From positions 310,001-374,000 of the forward strand of contig NZ_VUOE01000001.1 in NCBI RefSeq assembly GCF_008386635.1: DNA of 64,000 nucleotides. The letters are read 5' to 3'. The translations under genes and the position numbers were made by a program. This DNA is from Maribacter flavus. GTDB lineage: Bacteria; Bacteroidota; Bacteroidia; Flavobacteriales; Flavobacteriaceae. This document shows, piece by piece, positions 8,849 to 18,133 of this stretch. Every line of letters starts with the position of its first letter. Positions within the stretch are counted from its first letter, which is position 1. Under the pieces are notes generated by a model. That model saw only the letters and a program-made list of their open reading frames with translations. It was not told the DNA's origin and did not search any database.

Positions 8849-9173
8849 ATTTCAATGGGGCTAGTAATATACTTTAACGTATATAATAACTAGGTTATAC
8901 TAGGTTTAGTATTTTTCACCGGATTATTTGGACACTTAATCGATAAACGGCACATGCGGTCGATTTGAACTCCTTTGAAAATCCTATTAATGACAAGCCT
9001 ACCAAGACCACAGAGTGAGGAAATGAAATATGTTTTCCAAGGGATTTTAAGTAGTAATCACCATAATGCAAAGTGGCCAAACTTAATATCGATTTATAAT
9101 AGGTATGGGACCTTGAAATGTCATTAAGTATTATATAATGCATATCTTTGCCCCTTGTTAAAGTTCAGTTTAC
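8849..9173. other. Intergenic region between T9SS cargo gene and folE
   Basis: This 325-nt divergent spacer holds the folE promoter element near its right end. A minus-strand open frame of 75 codons runs through it (8916-9143) but has no ribosome-binding context or recognisable protein, so I regard it as non-coding. Confidence 0.6.
9143..9150 (+). promoter_or_regulatory. -7 promoter element of folE
   Basis: TATCTTTG matches the Bacteroidota -7 consensus TAnnTTTG exactly, 23 nt before the folE start codon. The -33 box is not clear. Confidence 0.55.
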
Positions 9174-9854
9174 ATGAAAACAGAGGGTACATTGGAGGAA
9201 CATTTTGAACAATTGGGAGATGACCACATTTCCTCGTCGGAAGAGACTCCTTTACGCAAGGACGCCTTCCTTCTTAGTGATGAAGAAAAGATAGAAAGAA
9301 TCAAGGGAAGTGTTCGGGAAATCCTGCTCACTTTGGGAATGGATCTGGAGGATGATAGCCTTAAGGGCACGCCCAATAGGGTTGCAAAAATGTTCGTGAA
9401 GGAAATTTTTGGTGGCCTGCACCCCGATAGAAAACCCAATTCTTCCACATTTGACAACAAGTACAAGTATGGCGAGATGTTGGTGGAAAAGAACATCACC
9501 CTCTACTCTACCTGTGAACACCATTTATTGCCTATTGTGGGCCGGGCCCATGTCGCTTATATCTCAAATGGCTCTGTGGTGGGACTTTCCAAGATGAACC
9601 GTATTGTGGATTACTATGCCAAAAGACCTCAAGTTCAGGAAAGATTGAATATTCAAATTGTACGGGAACTTCAGAAAGTTTTGGGCACGGAGGATGTCGC
9701 GTGCGTCATAGACGCCAAACATCTCTGTGTGAATTCCCGGGGAATCCGTGACATTGAAAGTAGTACCGTAACTGCGGAATATGGCGGCAAGTTCAAGCAA
9801 GAGGCCGTCAGGAATGAATTCCTCGAATATATAAACATGGACACGCAATTTTAA
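9174..9854 (+). CDS. folE: GTP cyclohydrolase I
   Basis: Converts GTP to 7,8-dihydroneopterin triphosphate, the first step of tetrahydrofolate (and pterin) synthesis. The 226-residue protein has an acidic N-terminal extension (about 1-40) and then the toroid-forming catalytic domain. Zinc and active-site residues are visible: Cys114 and His117 in STCEHHLLP, and His183 and Cys185 in DAKHLCVNSRG. GTP-binding segments GLSKMNRIVDYYAKRPQVQERL (about 137-158) are intact. It starts 23 nt after a good -7 element and lies 15 nt before cysS, so the two are likely an operon. Confidence 0.97.
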   Translation: MKTEGTLEEHFEQLGDDHISSSEETPLRKDAFLLSDEEKIERIKGSVREILLTLGMDLEDDSLKGTPNRVAKMFVKEIFGGLHPDRKPNSSTFDNKYKYGEMLVEKNITLYSTCEHHLLPIVGRAHVAYISNGSVVGLSKMNRIVDYYAKRPQVQERLNIQIVRELQKVLGTEDVACVIDAKHLCVNSRGIRDIESSTVTAEYGGKFKQEAVRNEFLEYINMDTQF

Positions 9855-9869
9855 TTCCATCCTCATAAA

Positions 9870-11348
9870 ATGCCATTGTATCAAGAGCAAACAATAAAGG
9901 TCCATAATTCACTTACTGGCAAAAAAGAAACTTTTATTCCCATAAACGAAGGCCACATTGGTATGTACGTCTGTGGCCCTACCGTGTATAGCAACGTGCA
10001 TCTTGGAAATTGTAGGACTTTCATGTCCTTCGATATGATTTTCAGATATTTCCGTCATTTGGGTTATAAAGTGAGGTATGTGCGAAACATTACGGATGCC
10101 GGGCATTTGGTGGACGATGCGGAAGATGGTGAGGACAAAATTGCAAAAAAGGCACGATTGGAACAGTTGGAACCTATGGAAGTGGTGCAGCGATATACCG
10201 TGGACTTTCACAACATACTGGAAAAATTCAATTTTCTTCCGCCAAGTATCGAGCCTACGGCGACCGGACATATCATTGAACAGATTGAAATCATAAAGGA
10301 CATCCTGCAGAAAGGTTATGCCTATGAGGTGAACGGCTCCGTTTATTTTGATGTCGTAAAGTTCAACGAGACCAACGAATACGGTAAACTTAGTGGTAGA
10401 AAATTGGAGGACATGATTGCCAATACCAGAGAGCTTACCGCCCAAGACGATAAAAAAAGCCCCCAGGATTTTGCCCTTTGGAAAAAAGCGGAGCCGGAAC
10501 ATATCATGCGATGGCCTTCTCCTTGGGGTGACGGATTTCCAGGTTGGCATTTGGAGTGTACCGCTATGAGCACCAAATATCTTGGGGAGACCTTTGATAT
10601 CCATGGAGGGGGAATGGATTTGAAATTCCCGCACCACGAATGTGAAATAGCGCAAGCCGAAGCAAGTAATGGGAAGTCTCCCGTAAAATATTGGATGCAC
10701 GCCAATATGTTGACCTTGAACGGTAAGAAAATGGCAAAATCCACCGGAAATAGCATCCTTCCCGGAGAAATTTTTTCGGGTGAAAACGATATTCTTAGCA
10801 AACCATTTTCACCGGCCATGGTGCGTTTCTTTATGATGCAGGCACATTATACAAGTATTTTGGATATCAGCAACGATGCTTTACTGGCCTCGGAAAAAGG
10901 GTTCAACAAACTTATGGATTCCATCAAATCCATAAATAGCCTGCCGATTGGAAGCAAGTCGGATTTTGATGTACCAACTTGGAAACATTCCTGCTACGAT
11001 GCCATGAACGACGATTTTAACACACCAATTCTCATTGCGAAACTTTTTGATGCCGTGAAGCATATCAATCTTATCAAGGAAGGTTCCGAAACGATTACCA
11101 AAGAGGACAAGGAAATTCTTTTTGATACGATGAAGAGTTTTGTCTTTGACGTGTTGGGCCTTGAGGACAAGCAAAGCTCCAATGCGGACTTGGAAAAATT
11201 GAGCGGGGTCGTAGAGTTGTTGATACAGTTAAGAAAAGAAGCAAGGGAAAACAAGGATTTTGCCACTTCGGACAAAATTCGGGATCAATTGTCGGAACTT
11301 GGCATCCAACTAAAGGATGGTAAGGAAGGTACTACGTACAGCCTATAA
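9870..11348 (+). CDS. cysS: Cysteinyl-tRNA synthetase
   Basis: Class I synthetase charging tRNA-Cys. 492 aa, normal length. The HIGH motif is HLGN at 44-47 after CGPTVYSN (Cys35 is a zinc ligand); further zinc ligands are Cys230 in HLECTAMS and the PHHECE stretch at 254-259; the KMSKS loop is KMAKS at 287-291. The DALR anticodon-binding region occupies the C-terminal part. Co-transcribed with folE (15-nt gap). Its stop lies 6 nt from the convergent stop of the AraC gene, with no separate terminator visible between them. Confidence 0.97.
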   Translation: MPLYQEQTIKVHNSLTGKKETFIPINEGHIGMYVCGPTVYSNVHLGNCRTFMSFDMIFRYFRHLGYKVRYVRNITDAGHLVDDAEDGEDKIAKKARLEQLEPMEVVQRYTVDFHNILEKFNFLPPSIEPTATGHIIEQIEIIKDILQKGYAYEVNGSVYFDVVKFNETNEYGKLSGRKLEDMIANTRELTAQDDKKSPQDFALWKKAEPEHIMRWPSPWGDGFPGWHLECTAMSTKYLGETFDIHGGGMDLKFPHHECEIAQAEASNGKSPVKYWMHANMLTLNGKKMAKSTGNSILPGEIFSGENDILSKPFSPAMVRFFMMQAHYTSILDISNDALLASEKGFNKLMDSIKSINSLPIGSKSDFDVPTWKHSCYDAMNDDFNTPILIAKLFDAVKHINLIKEGSETITKEDKEILFDTMKSFVFDVLGLEDKQSSNADLEKLSGVVELLIQLRKEARENKDFATSDKIRDQLSELGIQLKDGKEGTTYSL

Positions 11349-11354
11349 TCGCAG

Positions 11355-12272
11355 TTAATACCGTATCGTTTTGATTTTGGATTGGTATTCCCCCGGGGAG
11401 AGTTGTTGCCTGTGCTTAAAAACGCGGTTAAAGTAGGACCTACTTTCAAAACCACATTGCATATACACATCCTTTATATTCAATCCTGGGTCTTGAAGCA
11501 GACCGGTCGCCAGTTTTATCCGTTCGTTATTTATAAACTCAATGGGCGAAATACCCAGTTCATTTTTAAAGACCCTATGAAAATGCGAGGGACTCATGTA
11601 AGCCTTTTTGCTCAAATCCTCCACATTCAAAGGTTCATGGAGATTTTCACGTATGTACCTAATGACATAGGAAAGTCGGTTATCGCTATTGATGGCAATT
11701 TGTGAACTCGTATAGATTTTTCGTTCGTTGGTCTGCAACATGCGTATGATGAGTTCCCGTAACATATTATCTACAAAGAAGTCTTTTGAGGGATGGTTTT
11801 CGGAAAAAAGAAAAAGCAATCGCTGCAAAATTTGAAAAATCCCCTGGTCGTTTACAAAATGGAAGTTGTAATCCATTAAGCTCCATTCCTTTTCGTCATC
11901 CTTTGTCATGCTTTCATTCATGAACTGAAGGACATTCCTAATTTTTTCTTCTGAAATAGCCATGGCCAGACAACGGGTCGGGTTTTTGGATTTTGCCTCG
12001 GGAAAGTCGATACACATGGTTTCATTGGCGGGCAACACCAGGGATTCACCCGGCAAAAAATCGAAGGATTCGTAATCCCTAAGATGCATCACTTTTTTTC
12101 CTTCTATCATACTGGCCAGAACGGGTTGGTCAAATTTCAGTATTACCTTATCCGCTTGTTCATGGGTTTCAAAAACATGCATGGCGGCATTTTTCAAAAT
12201 ATAAGATGTTTGGTTCTCCACCATGGTCTCCAATCGTCTCCCTTCTAAAAAAGCATCGGACAGCTTTAACAT
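11355..12272 (-). CDS. AraC-family transcriptional regulator
   Basis: 305 aa. The N-terminal ~190 residues match the AraC_N-type (PF06719) ligand-binding half, including the LVLPANETMCIDFP segment; the C-terminal 100 residues are two helix-turn-helix motifs: LSKKAYMSPSHFHRVFKNELG and then IKDVYMQCGFESRSYFNRVFK with the usual SPGEYQ ending. It is divergent from an NAD aldehyde dehydrogenase gene across 205 nt of AT-rich DNA, the standard arrangement for a local activator, so it probably switches on the dehydrogenase/DUF779 pair in response to an alcohol or aldehyde. The inducer cannot be read from the sequence. Confidence 0.9.
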   Translation of the reverse strand: MLKLSDAFLEGRRLETMVENQTSYILKNAAMHVFETHEQADKVILKFDQPVLASMIEGKKVMHLRDYESFDFLPGESLVLPANETMCIDFPEAKSKNPTRCLAMAISEEKIRNVLQFMNESMTKDDEKEWSLMDYNFHFVNDQGIFQILQRLLFLFSENHPSKDFFVDNMLRELIIRMLQTNERKIYTSSQIAINSDNRLSYVIRYIRENLHEPLNVEDLSKKAYMSPSHFHRVFKNELGISPIEFINNERIKLATGLLQDPGLNIKDVYMQCGFESRSYFNRVFKHRQQLSPGEYQSKIKTIRY

Positions 12273-12477
12273 TCCTTAATATTTATCAATCAAATAATAA
12301 TGAATATACAAATATTTATGTCCAAAATAATCATTATGGCAAATTATGATAGGATTGTTCACCTTATTCATAGAATTCGTCAGACCATTCCATTTTCCAA
12401 TAAGTAATTTTAAAAGAATCATTTTAAAGAACTGTACAAACACATAACCAATTTTTAATTTTTAAACATTTTAAAAG

Positions 12478-14001
12478 ATGAGCAACACTGCAACCGTGGC
12501 GCAAGACGTGCTACAAAAACCGACATTCAAGAACCAATACGAAAATTTTATTGGTGGAAAATGGACAGCACCTGTAAAAGGTGAGTATTTTGAAAACACC
12601 TCGCCTGTAGACGGGAAATCCTTTACAAAAATCCCGAGATCTACTGCGGAGGATATTGAAAAAGCCATTGATGCGGCATGGGAAGCGGCATCTTCTTGGA
12701 ACAATTCATCGGCAACAGAACGAAGCAATATGCTTTTGAAAATAGCCGATGTAATGGAAAAAAACTTGGAGGTTTTGGCGAGAGCGGAGACGTGGGATAA
12801 CGGCAAGGCCATTCGCGAAACAAGGGCAGCTGATTTACCATTGGCCATAGACCATTTTAGATATTTTGCCGGGGTTATCAGGGCCGAAGAAGGATCCGTA
12901 AGTGAATTGGACAGTAATACCGTTGCCTTAAACGTTACCGAGCCTTTGGGAGTAGTTGGACAGATCATTCCTTGGAACTTCCCTATTTTGATGGCGGTTT
13001 GGAAACTGGCCCCAGCATTGGCAGCAGGAAACTGTGTAGTCCTAAAGCCCGCTGAACAGACCCCTGTAGGGATTCTTATCCTTGTTGAGTTGATCCAGGA
13101 TATTCTTCCCGCTGGTGTTCTTAACGTCGTTAACGGCTTTGGAGCCGAAGCAGGCAAACCCTTGGCATCAAGCTCAAGAATCAATAAGGTCGCATTCACC
13201 GGAGAGACTACAACCGGGCAATTGATTATGCAATATGCCTCCAAAAACATCACGCCTGTAACCCTGGAATTGGGCGGAAAGTCCCCAAATATCTTCTTTG
13301 AGAATATCATGGACGCAGACGACGAATTCTTTGACAAGTGTATCGAGGGGGCGAATATGTTCGCTTTAAACCAAGGTGAGGTATGTACTTGTCCTTCTAG
13401 GATGCTCGTTCAGGAAAGTATTTTTGAAGCTTTTATGGAGCGTGTAATCGAAAGAACGAAAGCCATTAAAATGGGACATCCCTTGGACCCAAATACCATG
13501 ATGGGAGCACAAGCCTCAAGTGACCAGTTTGAAAAAATCCTCAACTACATCCAAATAGGCAAGGAAGAGGGCTGTGAGGTCTTGACAGGTGGTGAACAGG
13601 CTTACAATGAAGGCTTGGAAGGCGGATTCTACATTCAGCCCACCGTGCTAAAAGGAAATAATAAAATGCGCGTATTCCAAGAAGAGATTTTTGGACCCGT
13701 AGTGTGTGTAACCACCTTTAAGGATGAGGCAGAAGCCATTGAAATCGCCAACGATACCTTGTACGGACTGGGTGCCGGTGTATGGACGAGGGATACACAC
13801 CAAGCCTATACGGTTTCTAGGGCTATCAAGGCCGGTAGGGTCTGGGTTAACTGCTATCACCTGTATCCTGCTCATGCGCCCTTTGGTGGATATAAAAAAT
13901 CCGGTATCGGTAGGGAAAACCATAAGATGATGCTATCACATTACAGACAAACGAAGAACATGCTTATCTCTTACGATAAGAAACCCATGGGATTCTTTTA
14001 A
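12478..14001 (+). CDS. NAD-dependent aldehyde dehydrogenase (ExaC/AldB-like)
   Basis: Oxidises aldehydes to carboxylic acids. At 507 aa it has the ExaC/AldB features: GQIIPWNFP with Asn167 (oxyanion), cofactor-binding region around KPAEQTPVG (190-198), ELGGKSPN with catalytic base Glu264, and GEVCTCPSR with nucleophile Cys303. The paired Cys (CTC) is typical of the acetaldehyde/AldB subgroup. Divergent from an AraC regulator and followed 11 nt later by a DUF779 gene, a pairing seen in many bacteria. Acetaldehyde or another short-chain aldehyde is a likely substrate, but this is inferred from the family. No -7 consensus is clear in the 205-nt spacer. Confidence 0.95.
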   Translation: MSNTATVAQDVLQKPTFKNQYENFIGGKWTAPVKGEYFENTSPVDGKSFTKIPRSTAEDIEKAIDAAWEAASSWNNSSATERSNMLLKIADVMEKNLEVLARAETWDNGKAIRETRAADLPLAIDHFRYFAGVIRAEEGSVSELDSNTVALNVTEPLGVVGQIIPWNFPILMAVWKLAPALAAGNCVVLKPAEQTPVGILILVELIQDILPAGVLNVVNGFGAEAGKPLASSSRINKVAFTGETTTGQLIMQYASKNITPVTLELGGKSPNIFFENIMDADDEFFDKCIEGANMFALNQGEVCTCPSRMLVQESIFEAFMERVIERTKAIKMGHPLDPNTMMGAQASSDQFEKILNYIQIGKEEGCEVLTGGEQAYNEGLEGGFYIQPTVLKGNNKMRVFQEEIFGPVVCVTTFKDEAEAIEIANDTLYGLGAGVWTRDTHQAYTVSRAIKAGRVWVNCYHLYPAHAPFGGYKKSGIGRENHKMMLSHYRQTKNMLISYDKKPMGFF

Positions 14002-14012
14002 TAGAAAAAAAA

Positions 14013-14387
14013 ATGAAAACCAAAAGGGTATTGGTCAGTGAAAAAGCGGCCGAGGTGATTAGGGAACTCAAGGAAAAACACGGTGAACTTATGTTCCACC
14101 AAAGTGGGGGTTGTTGCGACGGCTCATCCCCCATGTGCTTTCCAAAGGGCGAACTAATGATCGACGATAACGATATTTGGTTGGGTACCGTAGAGGGATG
14201 TGAATTTTATATTTCCAAGGATCAATTTGAGTATTGGAAGCACACCCAACTAACGGTCGATGTCACCCCCGGTAGAGGGGCCAGTTTTTCCTTGGAAATA
14301 CCTATGGGCATTCGTTTCATTATCAAATCCCGACTCTACTCCCCGGAAGAGGCGGAAAACTTGGAGCCTGTTCGAGTGGGGGAGTAA
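14013..14387 (+). CDS. DUF779 protein, partner of aldehyde dehydrogenase
   Basis: 124-residue cytoplasmic protein with the DUF779 signature: VIRELKEKHGELMFHQSGGCCDGSSPMC (split here: HQSGGCCDGSSPMC at about 29-42), and later GCEFYISKDQFEYW. The paired Cys and His could bind a metal or help an oxidised active-site Cys, but the function is not established. DUF779 genes very often follow ExaC-like aldehyde dehydrogenases, as here with an 11-nt gap, so it probably acts with or on that enzyme. A terminator lies 28 nt downstream. Confidence 0.88.
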   Translation: MKTKRVLVSEKAAEVIRELKEKHGELMFHQSGGCCDGSSPMCFPKGELMIDDNDIWLGTVEGCEFYISKDQFEYWKHTQLTVDVTPGRGASFSLEIPMGIRFIIKSRLYSPEEAENLEPVRVGE

Positions 14388-14414
14388 TTATTAAATTATA
14401 GATATCATTAAATT

Positions 14415-14448
14415 AAGGCCTGTAGAACATACGGGCCTTTCGCTTTTT
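14415..14448 (+). terminator. Intrinsic terminator after DUF779 gene
   Basis: Ten-bp stem AAGGCCTGTA / TACGGGCCTT with one G-U pair and a 5-nt loop, followed by TCGCTTTTT, a slightly interrupted T run. Confidence 0.7.
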
Positions 14449-14490
14449 CAACACAATTTATTGCGTAACTTGCCATCCTAATATTTTCGG

Positions 14491-14724
14491 TTGAAACCTA
14501 CATTTAAAAATATACTGATTGCTCCTTTTGTGCTTTTGGTGCGCTTTTATCAGTTGGCCATTTCCCCCTATACGCCCGCCACGTGCAGGTACTCGCCCAC
14601 TTGTTCGCAATACACCTTGGAAGCCTTGAAAAAACATGGTCTCTTCAAAGGCGGCTGGTTATCCATCAAACGTATTTTCAGTTGCAATCCGTGGGGTGGA
14701 AAAGGCTACGACCCCGTTCCATGA
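14491..14724 (+). CDS. yidD: Membrane protein insertion efficiency factor YidD
   Basis: Small (77 aa) inner-membrane-associated factor that helps YidC-dependent insertion. The conserved core is present: an N-terminal amphipathic/hydrophobic helix, [19 protein letters not shown] with its Cys pair, [15 protein letters not shown], and [16 protein letters not shown] at the end. There is no in-frame ATG at the 5' end; the start must be TTG at 14491 (TTGAAACCTACATTT). It stands alone, after a terminator and 87 nt before lgt. Confidence 0.93.
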   Translation: MKPTFKNILIAPFVLLVRFYQLAISPYTPATCRYSPTCSQYTLEALKKHGLFKGGWLSIKRIFSCNPWGGKGYDPVP

Positions 14725-14811
14725 CCGGAAAAATTTCAAACGTAAGATGCGTCATTTTCCCAGCCCTAATAGCTCCTATTTACGTATATTAGCCCTTCAA
14801 AAATAACTCGC

Positions 14812-15774
14812 ATGTACTTCTTAGGAATTATCTGGAATCCCAACGAGACCCTCTTCAATTTAGGCCCCATCCAAATAAAGTATTATAACCTGCTTTGGAT
14901 TATTGCTTTTGCCATTGGATGGTATCTTATGAAAAAGATATTCGTCAATGAAAAAAAACCGGTGGAACAATTGGATTCCCTTTTTGTGTATACCGTTTTG
15001 GGCACCATGTTAGGAGCCAGACTGGGCCACGTTTTCTTTTATGATTGGCCTTATTATAAAAATCACTTGTTGGAAATACTCTTACCCATTAGGGAAAGTG
15101 ATACGGGCAGTCTCCTTTTTGGACTTATCGATGGCTATGAATTTACGGGTTTTACGGGCCTTGCCAGTCATGGGGCAACTATTGGAATTATTATTGCCAC
15201 TTATTTGTTTACCAGAAAACATGCGGGTTTCAGCATGCTATGGATATTTGATAGGTTGACGATACCCGTAGCTATTGGAGCTTTTTGTGTGCGCTTAGGG
15301 AACTTTTTCAATTCTGAAATCAATGGGAAGACCGTTGACGAGTCCTTCATCTTTGCGACAAAATTCATCAGGGATTCTGACGATCTCCATCCATCAAAAG
15401 CCTTGGGCGTAACCAAGGAAAGAACACTGAACGCGGCCTATGATGCCATTGAAAGCGACCCCCAATTTTCACAATATTTAATGGAGATCCCCTATCGGCA
15501 TCCTGCGCAATTGTATGAAGGCGTTTGTTATATTTTTGTTTTTGTGCTATTGTATTTTCTCTATTGGAAGACCGATAAAAAGAACAAGCCCGGCTATCTT
15601 TTTGGATTATTTTTAATCCTATTATGGACCGTTCGTTTCTTTGTGGAGTTCGTCAAGAAAAGCCAAGGCGGTTTTGAGGAATCTTTGGGGTTATTGTCTA
15701 CAGGACAGTGGTTGAGTATTCCATTTATAATTTTAGGCCTTTATTTCATGTTCAGACCCGTAAAATCAAACTAA
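14812..15774 (+). CDS. lgt: Prolipoprotein diacylglyceryl transferase
   Basis: Transfers diacylglycerol from phosphatidylglycerol to the lipobox Cys of prolipoproteins at the inner membrane, needed for the many lipoproteins in this window. 320 aa with about seven membrane segments. Family motifs: GARLGHVFFYDW (about 63-74), ASHGATIGI (about 120-128), RLGNFFNSEINGK (about 162-174), and HPAQLYEG (about 228-235). Followed 13 nt later by a DUF192 lipoprotein gene, starting a run of four genes with gaps of at most 13 nt. Confidence 0.96.
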   Translation: MYFLGIIWNPNETLFNLGPIQIKYYNLLWIIAFAIGWYLMKKIFVNEKKPVEQLDSLFVYTVLGTMLGARLGHVFFYDWPYYKNHLLEILLPIRESDTGSLLFGLIDGYEFTGFTGLASHGATIGIIIATYLFTRKHAGFSMLWIFDRLTIPVAIGAFCVRLGNFFNSEINGKTVDESFIFATKFIRDSDDLHPSKALGVTKERTLNAAYDAIESDPQFSQYLMEIPYRHPAQLYEGVCYIFVFVLLYFLYWKTDKKNKPGYLFGLFLILLWTVRFFVEFVKKSQGGFEESLGLLSTGQWLSIPFIILGLYFMFRPVKSN

Positions 15775-15787
15775 TTAAATAAGACAC

Positions 15788-16279
15788 ATGCATCTTTCAA
15801 GGCATTTTTTAGGCTTGGCGATTGTTTTATTGGTTGGCTTGACATCCTGTAAAGAAGAAGCGAAAAAAGTAATCAAAACAACGCCCGTAACCTTCACAAA
15901 GGAAGGTTCTTTAAAGATTTTCAAACAGGAAAATGACTCGCTAATCTCCTCCTTGGATATTGAAATTGCCGAAAGCGATTATGAGACGCAGACCGGACTC
16001 ATGTATCGTAAAGGCATGGAAACGAATCAGGGAATGCTGTTCATTTTTCCAGATGTCGCCATGCATTCGTTCTATATGAAGAATACCGAGTTTCCCTTGG
16101 ATATCCTATTCATAGATGAAGACTTGAAAGTTGCCAGTATCCAAAAAAATGCACAGCCGTTCAATGAAAACGGTCTATCCTCCAAAGTGCCCGTAAAATA
16201 TGTACTGGAGGTCAATGCAGGGCTATCGGATACTTGGTCTATTGAAGTTGGCGACCGCATTTCGTTCGAAAGATTATAG
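15788..16279 (+). CDS. DUF192 domain lipoprotein
   Basis: 163 aa. Signal peptide with lipobox GLTSC (Cys21). The DUF192 fold covers about residues 50-160, with the family-typical segments TGLMYRKGMETNQGMLFIFP, MHSFYMKNTEFPLDILFID and YVLEVNAG. DUF192 proteins are small, mostly exported, of unclear biochemical role. Its place between lgt and a GNAT gene looks like operon packing rather than a shared pathway. Lgt would itself be needed to lipidate this product. Confidence 0.92.
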   Translation: MHLSRHFLGLAIVLLVGLTSCKEEAKKVIKTTPVTFTKEGSLKIFKQENDSLISSLDIEIAESDYETQTGLMYRKGMETNQGMLFIFPDVAMHSFYMKNTEFPLDILFIDEDLKVASIQKNAQPFNENGLSSKVPVKYVLEVNAGLSDTWSIEVGDRISFERL

Positions 16280-16282
16280 CCC

Positions 16283-16801
16283 ATGAACTATTCCATGGAA
16301 GGTGCCGAAACGGAAAGACTACTATTCAGAAAATTATCTAGGGACGATTTTGATGCCTGGTTGCCTTTTCACGAAGACCCTAGATCGTCGAAGTTTTGGT
16401 CGGGCATTCCTCAAAATCCAATTGCTGCCTGTTCCCAACAGTTTGACCGCGTTTTTGAACGCTATCAGAAAGGTCTTGGCGGGATGTTCGCCCTAACTGA
16501 TAAAACCTCGGATAAACTCGTTGGTTTGTGTGGCTTGTTGATACAAGTTGTGGACGGCCAAGAAGAATTGGAAATTGGGTATTCCGTTCTACCGACGCAT
16601 TGGGGTAAAGGTTTCGCTTCCGAAGCCGCCCAAAAATGCAAGGAAACCGCCTTTAAAAATGGATGGGCCAATCGCCTTATATCCATTATCCATATCGATA
16701 ATGAACCGTCAAAAAAAGTGGCCCTTAAAAATGGGATGCACTTGGAAAAAAGAACGGTATATAAGAACAATCCCGTTTACATCTTTAGAATAGACCTTTA
16801 G
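16283..16801 (+). CDS. GNAT-family N-acetyltransferase (RimJ/RimL-like)
   Basis: 172 aa, the size of RimJ/RimL-type acetyltransferases that modify protein N-termini or small molecules with acetyl-CoA. The fold is visible: TERLLFRKLSRDDFDAWLPF at the start, ELEIGYSVLPTHWGKGFASEA with the acetyl-CoA pyrophosphate loop (WGKGFASE, about 112-119), and ISIIHIDNEPSKKVALKNGM for the last helix. The start at 16283 follows the previous stop by 3 nt; a second ATG at 16295 would also fit. Substrate unknown. Stop is 1 nt from the start of the ABC ATPase gene. Confidence 0.9.
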   Translation: MNYSMEGAETERLLFRKLSRDDFDAWLPFHEDPRSSKFWSGIPQNPIAACSQQFDRVFERYQKGLGGMFALTDKTSDKLVGLCGLLIQVVDGQEELEIGYSVLPTHWGKGFASEAAQKCKETAFKNGWANRLISIIHIDNEPSKKVALKNGMHLEKRTVYKNNPVYIFRIDL

Positions 16802-16802
16802 T

Positions 16803-18023
16803 ATGGAACATTTAGGGATTTTTACGGATAATCAAACCAACAAAAAAGAGCTCATTCGAAAGCTCCAAAACAACGAATTTTCAGACATCGTAAACCTAAA
16901 GGATATATCCGGGAAACTATTTTCCCAATTGGAGGTAAGAAGGTTTATGGAAGAGGAGGAAAAACATGGAACAAAATATATTTCCACAAAAGGACAGGCA
17001 TTGAAAACCATGTCAAGCGGGGAACAAAAAAAGGCCTTGCTTTTTCATATCCTCGACCAAAAACCGGACTATATCCTATTGGACAATCCGTTTGATAATT
17101 TGGATATTTCATTTCAAAATGATTTAAAAACACTTCTTTTAGAAAAGGCTAGCGGAACCTTGCTGATACAATTGGCCAGTAGAAAGTCTGACATGCTTCC
17201 CAATATCCGCAACTTTGCAAAAGTCATTGATGGCCAACTTAGGGTACTAACCGAGGATATACAAGGAGAAGACAAGGAAGCGACCATTTTCTTGGGAAGT
17301 ATCCCTCCTGCCATTGAACCAATACCGTTCAATGGGGAAACATTGATCACCTTTGAAAAAGTCTCGGTTTCCTATGGTGAAAAACACGTCCTAAAGGATA
17401 TTGACTGGGAAGTGAAAACCGGCGAATTTTGGCAACTGATAGGAAACAATGGAACCGGCAAGACAACCATTCTTTCCATGATAACCGGCGATAATCCAAA
17501 AGCCTTCGGACAAGAAATATACCTTTTTGGGAACAAGAAAGGTTCCGGGGAAAGTGTTTGGGACATCAAGGAAAAGATCGGCTACTTCTCCCCTGCCATG
17601 ACCGATAGCTTTTCCGGAAGACATTCGGTTGAAAACATGCTAATTTCCGGATTATTGGATTCCATCGGATTGTATATAAAACCTACCGAAACGCAAAAAA
17701 GAATTTGTAAGGAGTGGCTTTTACTTTTAGGTCTATGGGAGCGGAGAAACGTTCAATTCAACGATTTGTCACTTGGGGACCAGCGCCTCGTCATGACCGT
17801 CCGGGCTATGGTAAAACATCCACCCTTATTAATACTTGACGAACCCACCAGTGGCATGGACGATGTTTCCGCCAGCATACTTGTCCAACTTGTCAACAAA
17901 ATAGCCCAAGAAACGCAGACCACCATCCTTTTTGTTAGCCACCGAAAAGAACCCGGACTCAACCCCCAAAAAATCCTTGAATTAAAACATACCGATAAAG
18001 GTTCCATAGGCATTATAGAATAG
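16803..18023 (+). CDS. Tandem ABC ATPase (ModF/PhrA-like) with a degenerate first half
   Basis: 406 aa, shorter than ModF (about 490). The second domain (about 181-406) is complete: Walker A GNNGTGKT 214-221, signature LSLGDQ 322-327, Walker B LLILDEP 342-348 and switch His in FVSHRKEP. The first domain keeps a signature (SSGEQ 71-75) and Walker B (YILLDNPFDNLD 90-101) but starts at the position of the P-loop, where DNQTNKKE (9-16) stands in for GxxxxGKS: Asn and one Lys remain, both Gly and the Ser are gone. There is no transmembrane domain or permease nearby, so a soluble role like ModF/PhrA is likelier than transport. It starts 1 nt after the GNAT stop. Confidence 0.88.
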   Translation: MEHLGIFTDNQTNKKELIRKLQNNEFSDIVNLKDISGKLFSQLEVRRFMEEEEKHGTKYISTKGQALKTMSSGEQKKALLFHILDQKPDYILLDNPFDNLDISFQNDLKTLLLEKASGTLLIQLASRKSDMLPNIRNFAKVIDGQLRVLTEDIQGEDKEATIFLGSIPPAIEPIPFNGETLITFEKVSVSYGEKHVLKDIDWEVKTGEFWQLIGNNGTGKTTILSMITGDNPKAFGQEIYLFGNKKGSGESVWDIKEKIGYFSPAMTDSFSGRHSVENMLISGLLDSIGLYIKPTETQKRICKEWLLLLGLWERRNVQFNDLSLGDQRLVMTVRAMVKHPPLLILDEPTSGMDDVSASILVQLVNKIAQETQTTILFVSHRKEPGLNPQKILELKHTDKGSIGIIE

Positions 18024-18054
18024 ACCTAACAGGTTTCAAAAATTTGTCAGGTCT
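18022..18054 (+). repeat. Palindromic hairpin overlapping the ABC gene stop codon
   Basis: Arms AGACCTAACAGGT and ATTTGTCAGGTCT pair at 12 of 13 positions (two G-U) around a 7-nt loop. The left arm begins inside the TAG stop codon. There is no T run, so it is not a standard terminator; it could block 3' exonucleases or be one copy of a dispersed palindrome. Confidence 0.6.
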
Positions 18055-18074
18055 AGGCAAACTAAGCTATTCCA

Positions 18075-18109
18075 ATAAAAAAGGCCGCTATGCAGTACAT
18101 AGCGACCTT
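18075..18109 (-). terminator. Intrinsic terminator of secDF
   Basis: Twelve-bp stem AAGGCCGCTATG / CATAGCGACCTT with a single mismatch and CAGTA loop; on the minus strand it is followed by six T. It lies 24 nt past the secDF stop. Confidence 0.82.
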
Positions 18110-18133
18110 CTTGAGTTATTTGTGGTCAAAGCC

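Noticed and set aside
8916-9143. Minus-strand 75-codon frame between T9SS gene and folE
   Set aside because: No start context, no recognisable protein; overlaps the folE promoter.
9909-10700. 263-codon minus-strand frame inside cysS
   Set aside because: Antisense shadow; cysS motifs prove the sense frame.
12273-12477. Imperfect inverted repeats between the AraC and aldehyde dehydrogenase genes
   Set aside because: AT-rich and mismatched (ATCATTAT versus ATTATGAT), so no operator can be defined.
12471-13337. 288-codon minus-strand frame inside the aldehyde dehydrogenase
   Set aside because: Antisense shadow, low complexity Ser-rich.
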